From Methylobacterium oryzihabitans (GTDB lineage Bacteria; Pseudomonadota; Alphaproteobacteria; Rhizobiales; Beijerinckiaceae), in NCBI RefSeq assembly GCF_004004555.2, contig NZ_SACP01000022.1, forward strand, positions 1 to 64,000: a DNA stretch of 64,000 nt. The letters are read 5' to 3'. Below the pieces are notes generated by a model that was given only the letters and a program-made list of their open reading frames with translations, did not search any database and was not told the DNA's origin. Positions 26,013 to 34,792 of this stretch are shown here, in pieces. The position numbers were made by a program, and so were the translations under genes. The number at the start of each line of letters is the position of its first letter. Position 1 is the first letter of the stretch.

Positions 26013-26438
26013 TCACCCTCGCTGCCCGTAGGGATAGCACCGGCCGCGGTCGAGCCGCAGGCCGACATGCCGGCCGAGGGCCGCGATCGCCTCGGCGTGG
26101 TCGGCGTAGGGGTCGCGGTTGCCCGGGCCGACGATCACCGGGCACAGGGTGCCGCCGTCCCCGCCCGGCAGCATCGCGGTCGCGAGGCCGGTGCCGTCCG
26201 GCCCGCGCAGGGTGAAGAAGACCGGCATGGTGCGGCGCAGATGCGCCTTCTTGCCGATCTCCTGCTCGATCCACGGCCCGCCGGCCGGCGGGACGTAGCT
26301 CGCGGCGGCGCGCTCCTGCGCCTGCCGGTAGTGCTTCTCGACGGCGTGGCCCATCAGGGCCGATTCGCGCATCGCCTCGGCCTCGGTCTCGATCCGGAAC
26401 CAGGTCGTGCCGTCGGGGGCGTCGCAGACGTATTCCAT
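26013..26438 (-). CDS. Conserved hypothetical protein
   Basis: A 141-residue soluble protein that I do not recognise. MEYVCDAPDGTTWFRIETEAEAMRES opens a charged N-terminal part; VFFTLRGPDGTGLATAMLPGGDGGTLCPVIVGPGNRDPY forms a likely beta-rich centre, and the end is helical. It has no signal peptide or membrane segment. GGGAAGGGC before ATG 26438 supports this start; a start at 26510 would lie inside the adjacent repeat element. It converges with the histidine kinase. Confidence 0.6.
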   Translation of the reverse strand: MEYVCDAPDGTTWFRIETEAEAMRESALMGHAVEKHYRQAQERAAASYVPPAGGPWIEQEIGKKAHLRRTMPVFFTLRGPDGTGLATAMLPGGDGGTLCPVIVGPGNRDPYADHAEAIAALGRHVGLRLDRGRCYPYGQRG

Positions 26439-26514
26439 GGCCAGCCCTTCCCGGGGGGATCCGCCGGCGCGGCGGGTCGACCCGATAGGTAGGGAGCCGT
26501 TGGCGTCCATCCCA

Positions 26515-26647
26515 GTGATACGAAATCCGGAAGATCGCTTTCGGAATTCGTATCACCAGCCCGCGCGGCGCTTGAGCGAAGCCGGTTTCCGCATCGCGAA
26601 AGCGATCCCGCAGGGATCGCCGAGCGATCAATCGGAAACCGTATCAC
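26515..26647. repeat. Intergenic inverted-repeat element with GTGATACG(A/G) ends
   Basis: GTGATACGAA at 26515-26524 is inverted at 26547-26556 (TTCGTATCAC), and a further ACCGTATCAC end at 26638-26647 overlaps the epimerase stop codon. Inside, CGGTTTCCG and CGGAAACCG (26583-26591, 26633-26641) also pair. The nested symmetry between two minus-strand genes looks like a REP/MITE-like palindromic element rather than a promoter. Confidence 0.55.
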
Positions 26648-27645
26648 GTCACCACGAAGCCGTGGGCGAACGGGTCGCGGTCGTCGATGAAGATCGTGTT
26701 GAGGCCGGTCGTCCGGGCCCAGCCGCCGATCGACGGCACGATGGCGGGGCGGTCGCCGACCCGCGTCTCGGCCTCGACCCGGCCGCGGAACAGCGAGCCG
26801 ATGATGCTCTCGTGGACGAAGTCGTCGCCGACCGTCAGCCGCCCGGTCGCGGCGAGCTGGGCCATGCGGGCCGAGGTGCCGGTGCCGCAGGGCGAGCGGT
26901 CGATCGCCTTCTCGCCGTAGAACACCGCGTTGCGGGCATGGGCCTCCTCCTCGGTCGGGGCGCCGGTCCACAGGATGTGGCTGATGCCGCGGATCGCCGG
27001 GTTCTCGGGATGCACCGCCTCGTGGCGCTCGTTGAGGGCGCGGCGCAGGCAGCGGCTCAGCCGCACGAGGTCGCCGGCGGTGTGGTCGGCCATGTCGCGA
27101 AAGCCGGCCTGCGGCTCGACGATGGCGTAGAAATTCCCCCCGTACGCGATGTCGACCGTGAGCTCGCCGAGCCCGGCGCAGGGCGCCGTCAGCCCCTGCG
27201 CGAACAGGAAGGACGGCACGTTGGTGATCCGCACCTCCTCGACGTGGCCGCCCTCCTGGCGGTAGGTCGCGGTGACGAGGCCGGCCGGGGTGTCGAGGCG
27301 CAGCGTTCCCGGGGTCCTCGGCGTCACCAGCCCGTGCTCGATCGCCATGGTCACGGTGCCGATGGTGCCGTGGCCGCACATCGGCAGGCAGCCCGAGGTC
27401 TCGATGAACAGGATCGCGACGTCGCAATCGGGCCGGGTCGGCGGATAGAGGATCGAGCCCGACATCATGTCGTGGCCGCGGGGCTCGAACATCAGCCCGG
27501 TGCGGATCCAGTCGTACTCGGCCAGGAAATGCGCCCGCTTCTCGATCATCGTGGCGCCGGAGAGCACCGGGCCGCCGCCGGCGACCAGCCGCACCGGATT
27601 GCCGCAGGTATGGCCGTCGATGCAGAAGAAGCTGTGGCGCGCCAT
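26644..27645 (-). CDS. Proline racemase-family enzyme, probable 4-hydroxyproline 2-epimerase
   Basis: A 333-residue cofactor-independent epimerase. The two catalytic cysteines are both present: C90 in LPMCGHGTIG and C253 in DRSPCGTGTSA. Trans-3-hydroxyproline dehydratases of the same family carry Thr in the second position, so an epimerase/racemase activity is favoured. It would convert trans-4-hydroxy-L-proline to cis-4-hydroxy-D-proline, the substrate of the flavoprotein encoded 15 bp upstream. Together with the DapA-family gene this matches the known bacterial hydroxyproline route. It is the last gene of the operon. Confidence 0.85.
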   Translation of the reverse strand: MARHSFFCIDGHTCGNPVRLVAGGGPVLSGATMIEKRAHFLAEYDWIRTGLMFEPRGHDMMSGSILYPPTRPDCDVAILFIETSGCLPMCGHGTIGTVTMAIEHGLVTPRTPGTLRLDTPAGLVTATYRQEGGHVEEVRITNVPSFLFAQGLTAPCAGLGELTVDIAYGGNFYAIVEPQAGFRDMADHTAGDLVRLSRCLRRALNERHEAVHPENPAIRGISHILWTGAPTEEEAHARNAVFYGEKAIDRSPCGTGTSARMAQLAATGRLTVGDDFVHESIIGSLFRGRVEAETRVGDRPAIVPSIGGWARTTGLNTIFIDDRDPFAHGFVVT

Positions 27646-27660
27646 GGCGGTGTCTCCGGG

Positions 27661-28893
27661 TCAGAAGCGGTCGGGCCGGAACGGCGCCAGCGGCAGGGCG
27701 GGGGCGCGCCGGGCGATCAGGTCGGCGACGAGGCGGCCGGTGGCGGCGCTCTGGGTCAGGCCGAGATGGCCGTGGCCGAAGGCGTAGACCACCCGCCCGC
27801 TCGCCCGCGAGGGGCCGATCACCGGCAGGCTGTCGGGCAGCGAGGGCCGGAAGCCCATCCAGCGCCGGCCGCCCTCGACCCGCAGCCCCGGCAGGAACGC
27901 GGCGGCCTTCCTCAGCATCGCGTCGGCGCGGGCGTAGTTCGGCGGCAGGCCGAGCCCGCCGAGCTCGACCGCGCCGCCGACCCGCAGCCCGGTGGCGAGC
28001 GGCGTCACCACGAAGCCGTGGCCGCCGAAGGTGAGCTGGCGGCGCAGGTCGAAGGCGTCCGGGGCCAGGGTGGTGTTGTAGCCGCGCTCGGTCTCGAGCG
28101 GGATCCGGTCGCCGAGCCCCCGTGCCAGGGCCCGCGACCACGCGCCCGCCGCCAGCACGACGGCGTCGGCGTGCAGGCTCCGCCCGTCGCCGAGGGCGAT
28201 CCGCACGCCCTCCCCGGCGGGAGTCAGGCCGACGACCTCCGCCCGCTCGACGCGGCCGCCCCCGGCCCGCACCGCGTCGTGCAGCGCCAGGGCGAACCGG
28301 TGCGGGTCGGCGACGGTGATCCAACCCGGCGTGAAGGTGCCGGCGACGAAGCGCGGCGACAGCCCGGGCTGCAACGCGGCCATCCGGGCGCCGCGGACGT
28401 GCTCGAAGGCGATGCCCTCGCGCTCGCGCGCCGCCCAGCCGGGGAGCGCGGCCCGCACCTGCGCCTCGCTCTCGTAGAGTTCGAGGTTGCCGTCCCGGCG
28501 CAGGTGAGCGCCGAGATCCGCGCCCGCCACCATCCGCTCCATCGCGGCGGCGGCGAGCCGCATCAGGCCGGCCTGCACGGTGAGGGAGCGGGCGTAGCGG
28601 TCGGGCAGGCTGGCGCGCCAGAACCGCAGCAGCCACGGCGCGATCCGCGGCAGGTAGGCCGGCGGGATCGCCAGCGGCCCGAGGGGATCGAGCACCCAGC
28701 CCGGCGCCCGGCGCAGGATGCCCGGCGAGGCCAGCGGCAGCACGTCGGAGAACGCGAAGGCGCCGGCATTGCCGAAGCTCGCCCCCTCGGCGATGCCGCC
28801 GCGCTCGATCAGGCGGACGGACATCCCTTCCGCCTGGAGGTGGAAGGCGCAGGCGAGGCCGACGATGCCCGCCCCGACGACCGCGACTTCCAT
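27661..28893 (-). CDS. FAD-dependent D-amino-acid oxidase/dehydrogenase, DadA-like (probable D-hydroxyproline dehydrogenase)
   Basis: A 410-residue flavoprotein. VAVVGAGIVGLACAFHLQAEGMSVRLIER is the FAD Rossmann motif with the acidic end; ASFGNAGAFAFSDVLPLASPG is the usual second block of DadA-type enzymes, and the C-terminus has YAFGHGHLGLTQSAATGRLVADLI, which closes the FAD site. In hydroxyproline clusters such an enzyme oxidises cis-4-hydroxy-D-proline to pyrroline-4-hydroxy-2-carboxylate. Its place between the epimerase and the DapA-family gene gives this substrate; a general D-amino-acid dehydrogenase remains possible. Confidence 0.83.
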   Translation of the reverse strand: MEVAVVGAGIVGLACAFHLQAEGMSVRLIERGGIAEGASFGNAGAFAFSDVLPLASPGILRRAPGWVLDPLGPLAIPPAYLPRIAPWLLRFWRASLPDRYARSLTVQAGLMRLAAAAMERMVAGADLGAHLRRDGNLELYESEAQVRAALPGWAAREREGIAFEHVRGARMAALQPGLSPRFVAGTFTPGWITVADPHRFALALHDAVRAGGGRVERAEVVGLTPAGEGVRIALGDGRSLHADAVVLAAGAWSRALARGLGDRIPLETERGYNTTLAPDAFDLRRQLTFGGHGFVVTPLATGLRVGGAVELGGLGLPPNYARADAMLRKAAAFLPGLRVEGGRRWMGFRPSLPDSLPVIGPSRASGRVVYAFGHGHLGLTQSAATGRLVADLIARRAPALPLAPFRPDRF

Positions 28894-28906
28894 GGCGTGT
28901 CTCCGC

Positions 28907-29803
28907 TTACGCGGCCAGCTTCAGGGCCGGGCGGCGCTCCAGGGCGCGGCGCACGATCGCCTCGACCTCGGCCCGGCGGGCGCCGGCCAGCGGGCGGCGC
29001 GGGGCCCGGACGTGCTCGGTCGATCCGATGGCCAGCGCCTCCGCGAGCTTGATGTTCTGGACCAGGAAGGTCGAGACGTCGAGGTCGAGCAGCGGCCGGA
29101 ACCAGCGGTAGATCTCCAGCGCCTCGGCGGCGCGGCCCTGCTTGAGCAGGCGGTGGATCGCCACCGTCTCGGCCGGGAAGGCGACGACGAGGCCGGCGAC
29201 CCAGCCGACCGCGCCGACGCTCAGCGCCTCGAAGGCGAGGTTGTCGACGCCGGTCAGCACCGCGTAGCGGTCGCCGAGATGGTTGATGATCTCGGTGGTG
29301 CGGCGGATGTCGTCGGAGGATTCCTTGATCGCGACGAAGCGCGCGTCGGAGGCGAGTTCCTCCATGATGCGCGGCGTCACGTCGACCCGGTAGGCGACGC
29401 GGTTGGAGTAGATCATCACCGGCAGGTCGCCGGCGGCGGCCACCGCCCGCAGGGTCGCGACGGTCTCGGCCTCGTCGGTGTGGTAGATCGGGCTCGGCAC
29501 CACCATCAGGCCCGAGGCCCCGGCCTTGGCGGCCTTGGCGGCGAGCGCGCAGGCCTCGCGGGTGCCGGCCTCCGAGACCGTCATCAGCACCGGCTTGCCC
29601 TTGGCCGCCGATTGCGCGGTCTTGAGCACCGCCAGCCGCTCGTCCTGCGACAGCATCGGGCCCTCGCCCAGCGAGCCGCAGACGATGAGACCGTCGCAGC
29701 CGGCCTCCATCTGGAGCGCGAAGCAGCGCTCCATCTCGGCGTGGTCGAGTTCGCCGTCGGGGGTGAACTTGGTCGTGACGGCCGGAATGACACCGTTCCA
29801 CAT
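28907..29803 (-). CDS. DapA-family lyase, probable pyrroline-4-hydroxy-2-carboxylate deaminase
   Basis: A 298-residue (beta/alpha)8 Schiff-base enzyme. GSLGEGPMLSQDERLAVL is the substrate-carboxylate loop, Y132 in MIYSNR and K160 in FVAIKESSDD are the catalytic tyrosine and lysine of the dihydrodipicolinate synthase/N-acetylneuraminate lyase family. In hydroxyproline catabolism a family member deaminates and dehydrates the pyrroline to 2-oxoglutarate semialdehyde. The 2-oxoglutarate semialdehyde dehydrogenase that would finish the pathway is not in the window. It lies 13 bp upstream of the flavoprotein gene in the same operon. Confidence 0.8.
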   Translation of the reverse strand: MWNGVIPAVTTKFTPDGELDHAEMERCFALQMEAGCDGLIVCGSLGEGPMLSQDERLAVLKTAQSAAKGKPVLMTVSEAGTREACALAAKAAKAGASGLMVVPSPIYHTDEAETVATLRAVAAAGDLPVMIYSNRVAYRVDVTPRIMEELASDARFVAIKESSDDIRRTTEIINHLGDRYAVLTGVDNLAFEALSVGAVGWVAGLVVAFPAETVAIHRLLKQGRAAEALEIYRWFRPLLDLDVSTFLVQNIKLAEALAIGSTEHVRAPRRPLAGARRAEVEAIVRRALERRPALKLAA

Positions 29804-29883
29804 GGTCTTTGATCCTCGAAAGGGAGTGGCCGAAGGAAGAGAGGGGCGCCGCGCGCATCGGCCCTGCGCGGCGGCGGAAACGC

Positions 29884-30873
29884 TCAGGCGACCTTGGCGA
29901 CCACCGGCGGCTCGCGGGCCGGCAGCGGGCGCGCCCGCTCGGCCCGGCGGCGGCGCCAGTGCAGGAACTCGCCGACGAGGCCGCGGCGGAAGAACGACAC
30001 GCAGACGATGAAGATCAGCCCGATCACCACCGTCACGAGGTCGCCGATCGTCGCGAGGTAGTTCTGCAACCCGACCACCAGGGCGGCGCCGACCAGCGGC
30101 CCGAGCAGGGTGCCGACGCCGCCGAGCAGCGTCATCAGCACCACCTCGGTCGAGGTGTGCAGCGAGACGTCGTTGAGCGAGACGAGCCCGAACACCAGCG
30201 CCTTGAGCGCGCCGGCATAGCCCGCCACCGCCGCCGACAGCACGAAGGCGAGGAGCTGGAAGCGGCCGGCATCGTAGCCGAGCGAGGTCGCCCGTGCCTC
30301 GTTGTCGCGGACCGCCTGGAGGATCTGGCCGAACGGCGAGTGCACGACCCGCTCGACGAACAGGAAGCCGGCGCAGAACAGCGCCAGGGCGACGTAGTAC
30401 ATCACCGTGTCGGAGGCGAGGTCGAGGCCGAGCAGCGAGCCGCGCGGGATGCCCTGGAGCCCGTCCTCGCCGCCGGTCCAGCGGAACTGCACCGCCAGGA
30501 AGTAGACGATCTGCGACAGCGCCAGCGTGATCATCGCGAAGTAGATGCCGCGGCGCCGGATCGCGAGGCCGCCGATGGCGAAGCCGACCAGCGCCGCCGC
30601 CGCGACGCCGGCCGCGAAGGCCGCCGGCACCCCGAGGGGATGGGCGCCGAACCGGATCATCAGCGCCCCGGTGACGTAGCCGGCGGTACCCAGGAAGGCG
30701 GCGTGGGCGAAGGAGACCAGCCCGGTGAAGCCGAGCAGCAGGTTGAAGGCGCAGGCGAACAGCCCGTAGCACATCACCTTCATGACGAAGATCGGGTAGA
30801 TCAGCCCCGGCACGAACGGCACCACCAGGGCGGCGAGGACCAGCGCGGCGAAGATCTTCTGGGTCGAGGTCAT
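29884..30873 (-). CDS. livM: Branched-chain amino-acid-type ABC transporter permease LivM
   Basis: A 329-residue permease with eight to ten hydrophobic segments. Family stretches include LLLGFTGLVSFAHAAFLGTAGYV, RRRGIYFAMITLALSQIVYF and FGQILQAVRDNEARATSLGYD, the EAA-like cytoplasmic loop that contacts the ATPases. ATG 30873 has TGAGG seven bases before it; an alternative GTG at 30885 would overlap the livH stop. In this operon the likely substrate is hydroxyproline or a proline derivative rather than leucine. Confidence 0.9.
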   Translation of the reverse strand: MTSTQKIFAALVLAALVVPFVPGLIYPIFVMKVMCYGLFACAFNLLLGFTGLVSFAHAAFLGTAGYVTGALMIRFGAHPLGVPAAFAAGVAAAALVGFAIGGLAIRRRGIYFAMITLALSQIVYFLAVQFRWTGGEDGLQGIPRGSLLGLDLASDTVMYYVALALFCAGFLFVERVVHSPFGQILQAVRDNEARATSLGYDAGRFQLLAFVLSAAVAGYAGALKALVFGLVSLNDVSLHTSTEVVLMTLLGGVGTLLGPLVGAALVVGLQNYLATIGDLVTVVIGLIFIVCVSFFRRGLVGEFLHWRRRRAERARPLPAREPPVVAKVA

Positions 30874-30881
30874 CGGGTGCC

Positions 30882-31787
30882 TCACGCTTCGCGTCCGAAC
30901 AGGCCCGCGGGGCGCACCAGCAGGGCGAGCGCCATGATGACGAACACCACGACGGTGGACGCCTCCGGGTAGACCACCTTGGTCAGGCCCTCGATCAGCC
31001 CGAGGCCGAGCCCGGTCACCATCGCGCCGAGGATCGAGCCGAGGCCGCCGATCACCACCACGGCGAACACGATGTTGAGCAGGCTGCCGCCCATCAGCGG
31101 CGTCACCTGCATGATCGGGGCGGCCAGCACCCCGGCGATGCCGGCGAGCGCCACCCCGAAGCCGTAGGTCAGGGTGATCATCACCGGCACGTTGATGCCG
31201 AAGGCCTGGAGCAGGCGCGGGTTCTCGGTGCCGGCGCGGAGATAGGCGCCGAGCTTGGTGCGCTCGAACAGGTACCAGGTGGCGAAGCAGATCAGCAGCG
31301 AGGCGACGACCACGAAGACGCGGTACTTCGGCAGCAGCATGAAGCCGACATCGACCGGGCCCTGGAGGATCTCCGGCGGCTCGTAGCCCTGGCCCGACAC
31401 GCCGAAGAAATACCGGAACCCGCCCTCCATCACGAGGGCGACGCCGAAGGTGAGCAGCAGGCCGTAGAGGTGGTCGAGATGGTAGAGCCGGCGCAGCAGG
31501 GTGCGCTCGATCGCCATGCCGAACACCGCGACGAGGGCCGGCGCCAGCACCAGGGCGAGCCAGAAATTGACCTGGAGGTCGGGCTGGCCGAGCCAGGGGC
31601 CGACCTGGGTCAGCCCGATCCAGGCCAGGAACGCCGCCATCATGAACTGCGCCCCGTGGGTGAAGTTGATGATGTTCAGGAGCCCGAAGATGATCGCGAG
31701 GCCCATGCTGAGCATCGCGTAGAAGCAGCCGCCGATGAGCCCGACGGTGAGCTGGGCCATGAAGGCCTGGAGGGTGATGTCGGACAT
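30882..31787 (-). CDS. livH: Branched-chain amino-acid-type ABC transporter permease LivH
   Basis: A 301-residue permease partner of LivM. MSDITLQAFMAQLTVGLIGGCFYAMLSMGLAIIFGLLNIINFTHG is the conserved LivH N-terminus and LGSILGAMVTGLGLGLIEGLTKVVYP ends the last loop. An upstream start at 31964 would run through the repeat element, so 31787 is chosen. It is separated from the binding-protein gene by 214 bp carrying a large inverted repeat, but orientation and function keep it in the same transcription unit. Confidence 0.9.
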   Translation of the reverse strand: MSDITLQAFMAQLTVGLIGGCFYAMLSMGLAIIFGLLNIINFTHGAQFMMAAFLAWIGLTQVGPWLGQPDLQVNFWLALVLAPALVAVFGMAIERTLLRRLYHLDHLYGLLLTFGVALVMEGGFRYFFGVSGQGYEPPEILQGPVDVGFMLLPKYRVFVVVASLLICFATWYLFERTKLGAYLRAGTENPRLLQAFGINVPVMITLTYGFGVALAGIAGVLAAPIMQVTPLMGGSLLNIVFAVVVIGGLGSILGAMVTGLGLGLIEGLTKVVYPEASTVVVFVIMALALLVRPAGLFGREA

Positions 31788-31816
31788 GGGGACCGGCGGG
31801 TGGGAGGATCGGGTTG

Positions 31817-31989
31817 TCCCTCCCCCCTCTGCGGGGGAGGGTGGCCCGGCCGGCAGGCCGGGTCGGGAGAGGGGAGCGCGACGGCTCAGAACGTGGCGCC
31901 CTTCATCAAGGCTCAGCCCCTTCCGGAAGCGGCGTCCCCTCTCCCGGCTCACTGCGTTCGCCACCCTCCCCCGCGGAGGGGGGAGGGGC
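31817..31989. repeat. Large inverted repeat within the liv operon (element 1)
   Basis: Arms of about 55 bases at 31817-31876 and 31934-31989 pair over long stretches: the string around CCTCTGCGGGGGAGGGTGGC recurs inverted with one mismatch, and GGGAGAGGGGA pairs with TCCCCTCTCCC. The loop is about 57 bases. No gene lies in it. Two related elements occur at 41230-41430 and 57522-57674. Confidence 0.7.
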
Positions 31990-32001
31990 AGGACCGTCGC
32001 C

Positions 32002-33219
32002 TCACCCCTTCGCGTTCAGCGGGCAGGCGTCGCTCGGCTTCGGATAGACGTCGTCGCCCTTCAGCACCGCCCGGACGTCATAGAAGTCCCAGTCGCGCTT
32101 CGATTCCGCCGGCTTCTTGACCTGGAGCAGCAGCAGGTCGTGGACGAGCGCCCCGTCGGCGCGGAGCCTGCCGTTGCGGATCACCGCGTCGTCGATCGTC
32201 ATGGTGCGCAGCGTCGCCATCACCGCGCCGGCCTCGTCGGTGCCGGCGGCTTGAATCGCCTTGAGGTAGTTCAGCGCCGCCGAGTAGACCGCCGCCTGCG
32301 AGGCGCTCGGCATCCGCTTCATCTTGGCGAAGTATTTCTCCGCAAAGGCGCGCGAGCGGTCGTCGTAATCCCAGTAGAACGCTTCCGTCAGGTACATGTC
32401 CTGAGCCTTCGCCAGCCCGAGGCTCTTGACGTCGGTGATGTAGGTGAGCAGCGGCGCGATCACCTGCTTGTCGGAGCGGCCGATGCCGTACTCGGCCGCC
32501 TGCTTGACCGCGTTGATGGTGTCGTTGCCGGCATTCGCCAGGGCGATCACCTGGGCACCGCTGGCCTGGGCCTTGAGCATGAACGACGAGAAGTCGCCGC
32601 CGGGGAACGGATGGCGCGAGACGCCCAGCACCTTGCCGCCCTCGGCCTCGACCACCGCCGAGGCGTCCTTCTCCAGCGAGTGGCCGAAGGTGTAGTCGGC
32701 GGTGACGAAGTACCAGCTCTTCCTGCCGGCCTTGAGCAGCGCCTTGGCGGTGCCGGCGGCGAGCGCGTAGGTGTTGACCATCCATTGCGCGTTCAGCGGC
32801 GAGCACTTGTCGGTGATCGCCGCCATAGCGACGCCGGCCGAGAGCATCGTCACCCGGTTCTTCTGCTTGGCGATCTCCATCACGGCGAGGGCCGTCGAGG
32901 AGGTCGGGAAGTCGGCGATCATGTCGACCTTGCCCTGGTCGAACCACTCGCGGGCGAGGTTCGCCGCGATGTCGGGCTTGTTCTGGTGGTCGGCGGCGAC
33001 CAGCTCGACCGGTGCGCCCAGCACCTTGCCGCCCATCTCGTCGATGGCGATCTGCGCCGCCACCGCCGAGCCGCGGCCGGTGAAGTCGGAATAGATGCCC
33101 GACAGGTCGTTGAGGATGCCGATCCTGACGACCCCGTCGCTGACCTTGTCGGCGGCGGACGCCGCCGACGCCAGCGCGAGCGACAGCCCGAGCGCACACC
33201 CGATGACACGCGACCGCAT
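32002..33219 (-). CDS. ABC transporter substrate-binding protein, LivK type
   Basis: A 405-residue periplasmic protein with signal peptide MRSRVIGCALGLSLALASAASAA. VRIGILNDLSGIYSDFTGRGSAVAAQIAIDEMGG and VELVAADHQNKPDIAANLAREWFDQGKVDMI are the first-lobe motifs of type I binding proteins for amino acids and amides. It would capture the operon's substrate. GGAGGCGAAGTC precedes ATG 33219; a start at 33258 would precede the signal peptide with a non-typical extension. Confidence 0.9.
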   Translation of the reverse strand: MRSRVIGCALGLSLALASAASAADKVSDGVVRIGILNDLSGIYSDFTGRGSAVAAQIAIDEMGGKVLGAPVELVAADHQNKPDIAANLAREWFDQGKVDMIADFPTSSTALAVMEIAKQKNRVTMLSAGVAMAAITDKCSPLNAQWMVNTYALAAGTAKALLKAGRKSWYFVTADYTFGHSLEKDASAVVEAEGGKVLGVSRHPFPGGDFSSFMLKAQASGAQVIALANAGNDTINAVKQAAEYGIGRSDKQVIAPLLTYITDVKSLGLAKAQDMYLTEAFYWDYDDRSRAFAEKYFAKMKRMPSASQAAVYSAALNYLKAIQAAGTDEAGAVMATLRTMTIDDAVIRNGRLRADGALVHDLLLLQVKKPAESKRDWDFYDVRAVLKGDDVYPKPSDACPLNAKG

Positions 33220-33291
33220 GACTTCGCCTCCGATTGGGACAGGACCGAGAGAACGCAACGTCAGGCGCAGGCCATGGCCCGCGCAACACCG

Positions 33292-34002
33292 TCAGACGCC
33301 GAGCAGGCGGCCGACCTCCTCTTCCCGCTCGGCCAGATCCGCGGCGGGAATTTCCAGCGCGACCCGGCCGTGCTCGACGACGTAGTGCCGGTCGGCGAGG
33401 TGGCGGGCGAAGTGGAAGTTCTGCTCGACCAGCACGATGGTGAAGCCGCGGCTCTTGAGCAGGGACACGGCGCGGCCGAGCGCCTCGACGATGACCGGCG
33501 CCAGTCCCTCGGTGATCTCGTCGAGGAGCAGGATGCGGGCGCCGGTGGTGAGGATGCGGCCCATCGCCAGCATCTGCTGCTCGCCGCCCGAGAGCCGGCC
33601 GCCGTAGCTGTCGGCCCGCTCGGCGAGGTTGGGGAACATCGCCAGCACTTCCGACAGCGGCATGCCGTCGCCGCCGAGGCGCGGCAGCAGGGTCAGGTTC
33701 TCGTGCGTGGTCAGCGACTTGTAGACGCCGCGCTCCTCCGGGCAGTAGCCGAGCCCGAGCCGAGCGATGCGATGGGGCGGCAGCCGGATCACCTCCTGGC
33801 CGCGCACCCGCACCGAGCCGGCGCGGCGGTCGGTGAGGCCGAGGATCGCCCGAAGGGTGGAGGTGCGCCCGGCGCCGTTGCGGCCGATCAGGGTGACGCA
33901 CTCGCCCTCGCGCACCGCGAGGTCGATCCCGTGCAGGACGTGGCTCTCGCCGTACCAGGCCTCCAGCCCGCGGGTTTCGAGGACGACCGGGCGCTCAGCC
34001 AT
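33292..34002 (-). CDS. livF: ABC transporter ATPase LivF, with Arg in Walker A
   Basis: A 236-residue ATPase. The Q-loop region YCPEERGVYKSLTTHENL, signature LSGGEQQMLAMG, Walker B ILLLDEITEGLAP and H-loop-type VEQNFHFA match LivF. The Walker A reads GRNGAGRTS, so the invariant lysine is R46; the codon is CGC and two bases would need to change for lysine. LivG, its heteromeric partner, keeps GPNGAGKTT. The start overlaps livG by eight bases. Confidence 0.9.
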   Translation of the reverse strand: MAERPVVLETRGLEAWYGESHVLHGIDLAVREGECVTLIGRNGAGRTSTLRAILGLTDRRAGSVRVRGQEVIRLPPHRIARLGLGYCPEERGVYKSLTTHENLTLLPRLGGDGMPLSEVLAMFPNLAERADSYGGRLSGGEQQMLAMGRILTTGARILLLDEITEGLAPVIVEALGRAVSLLKSRGFTIVLVEQNFHFARHLADRHYVVEHGRVALEIPAADLAEREEEVGRLLGV

Positions 34003-34762
34003 GAGTCCCCCCGAGATGACCGCCCCCGAGATAGGCGGCGCGCACCGCCGGATCGCGCGAGACCTCGGCGTAGGAGCCCTCGGCCAGGATCTCGCCGCGC
34101 TGGAGCACCGTGATCGTGTCGCACAGGTCGGCCACCACCGACATGTTGTGCTCGACCATCAGGATCGTGCGGCCCTCCGCGATCCGGCGGATCAGCCGCT
34201 TGATCCGGTCGACGTCGTCGATCGCCATGCCCTGCGTCGGCTCGTCGAGGAGCAGCAGCGGCGGGTCGAGGGCGAGCGTCGTGGCGATCTCCAGCGTCCG
34301 CTTGCGGCCGTAGGACAGGTCGGCGGCTTGGGCCTCCGCCGCCTCGGCGAGGCCGACATCGGCGAGCAGCCGCATCGCCTCGTCGTCGAGGACGGCGAGC
34401 GAGCGCGACGATTGCCAGAACCGGTACTGGGTGCCGAGCCGCCGTTGCAGCGCGACCCGCACGTTGTCGCGCACGCTCATGTGCGGGAAGGTCGCCGAGA
34501 TCTGGAACGAGCGCACGATGCCGCGCCGGGCGATCGCCGCCGAAGACTCGGCCGTGATGTCGGCCCCCTCGTACAGGATCCGCCCGCCGGTCGGCTTGTG
34601 GACCTTGGTCAGCAGGTTGAAGAACGTCGTCTTGCCGGCGCCGTTCGGCCCGATCAGCGCGTGGATGGCGTGGCGGCGGACCGCGAGGTCGACGTCGCGC
34701 ACGGCGGTGAAGCCGCCGAACGCCTTCGTCAGTCCCCTCGTCTCCAGCGCGTGTGCCGCCAC
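33995..34762 (-). CDS. livG: ABC transporter ATPase LivG
   Basis: A 255-residue ATPase, first gene of the operon. Walker A is GPNGAGKTT, Walker B LLLLDEPTQGM and the H-loop MVEHNMSVV. The signature region reads LSYGRKRTLEIA, the degenerate LSYG form usual in LivG. FQISATFPHMSVRDNV is the Q-loop stretch. An operator-like site lies 31 bp upstream and is shared with the divergently placed GntR gene. Confidence 0.92.
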   Translation of the reverse strand: MAAHALETRGLTKAFGGFTAVRDVDLAVRRHAIHALIGPNGAGKTTFFNLLTKVHKPTGGRILYEGADITAESSAAIARRGIVRSFQISATFPHMSVRDNVRVALQRRLGTQYRFWQSSRSLAVLDDEAMRLLADVGLAEAAEAQAADLSYGRKRTLEIATTLALDPPLLLLDEPTQGMAIDDVDRIKRLIRRIAEGRTILMVEHNMSVVADLCDTITVLQRGEILAEGSYAEVSRDPAVRAAYLGGGHLGGTHG

Positions 34763-34792
34763 GGTCCCGCCTCTAGTCTGCGGCTCCGTAGA

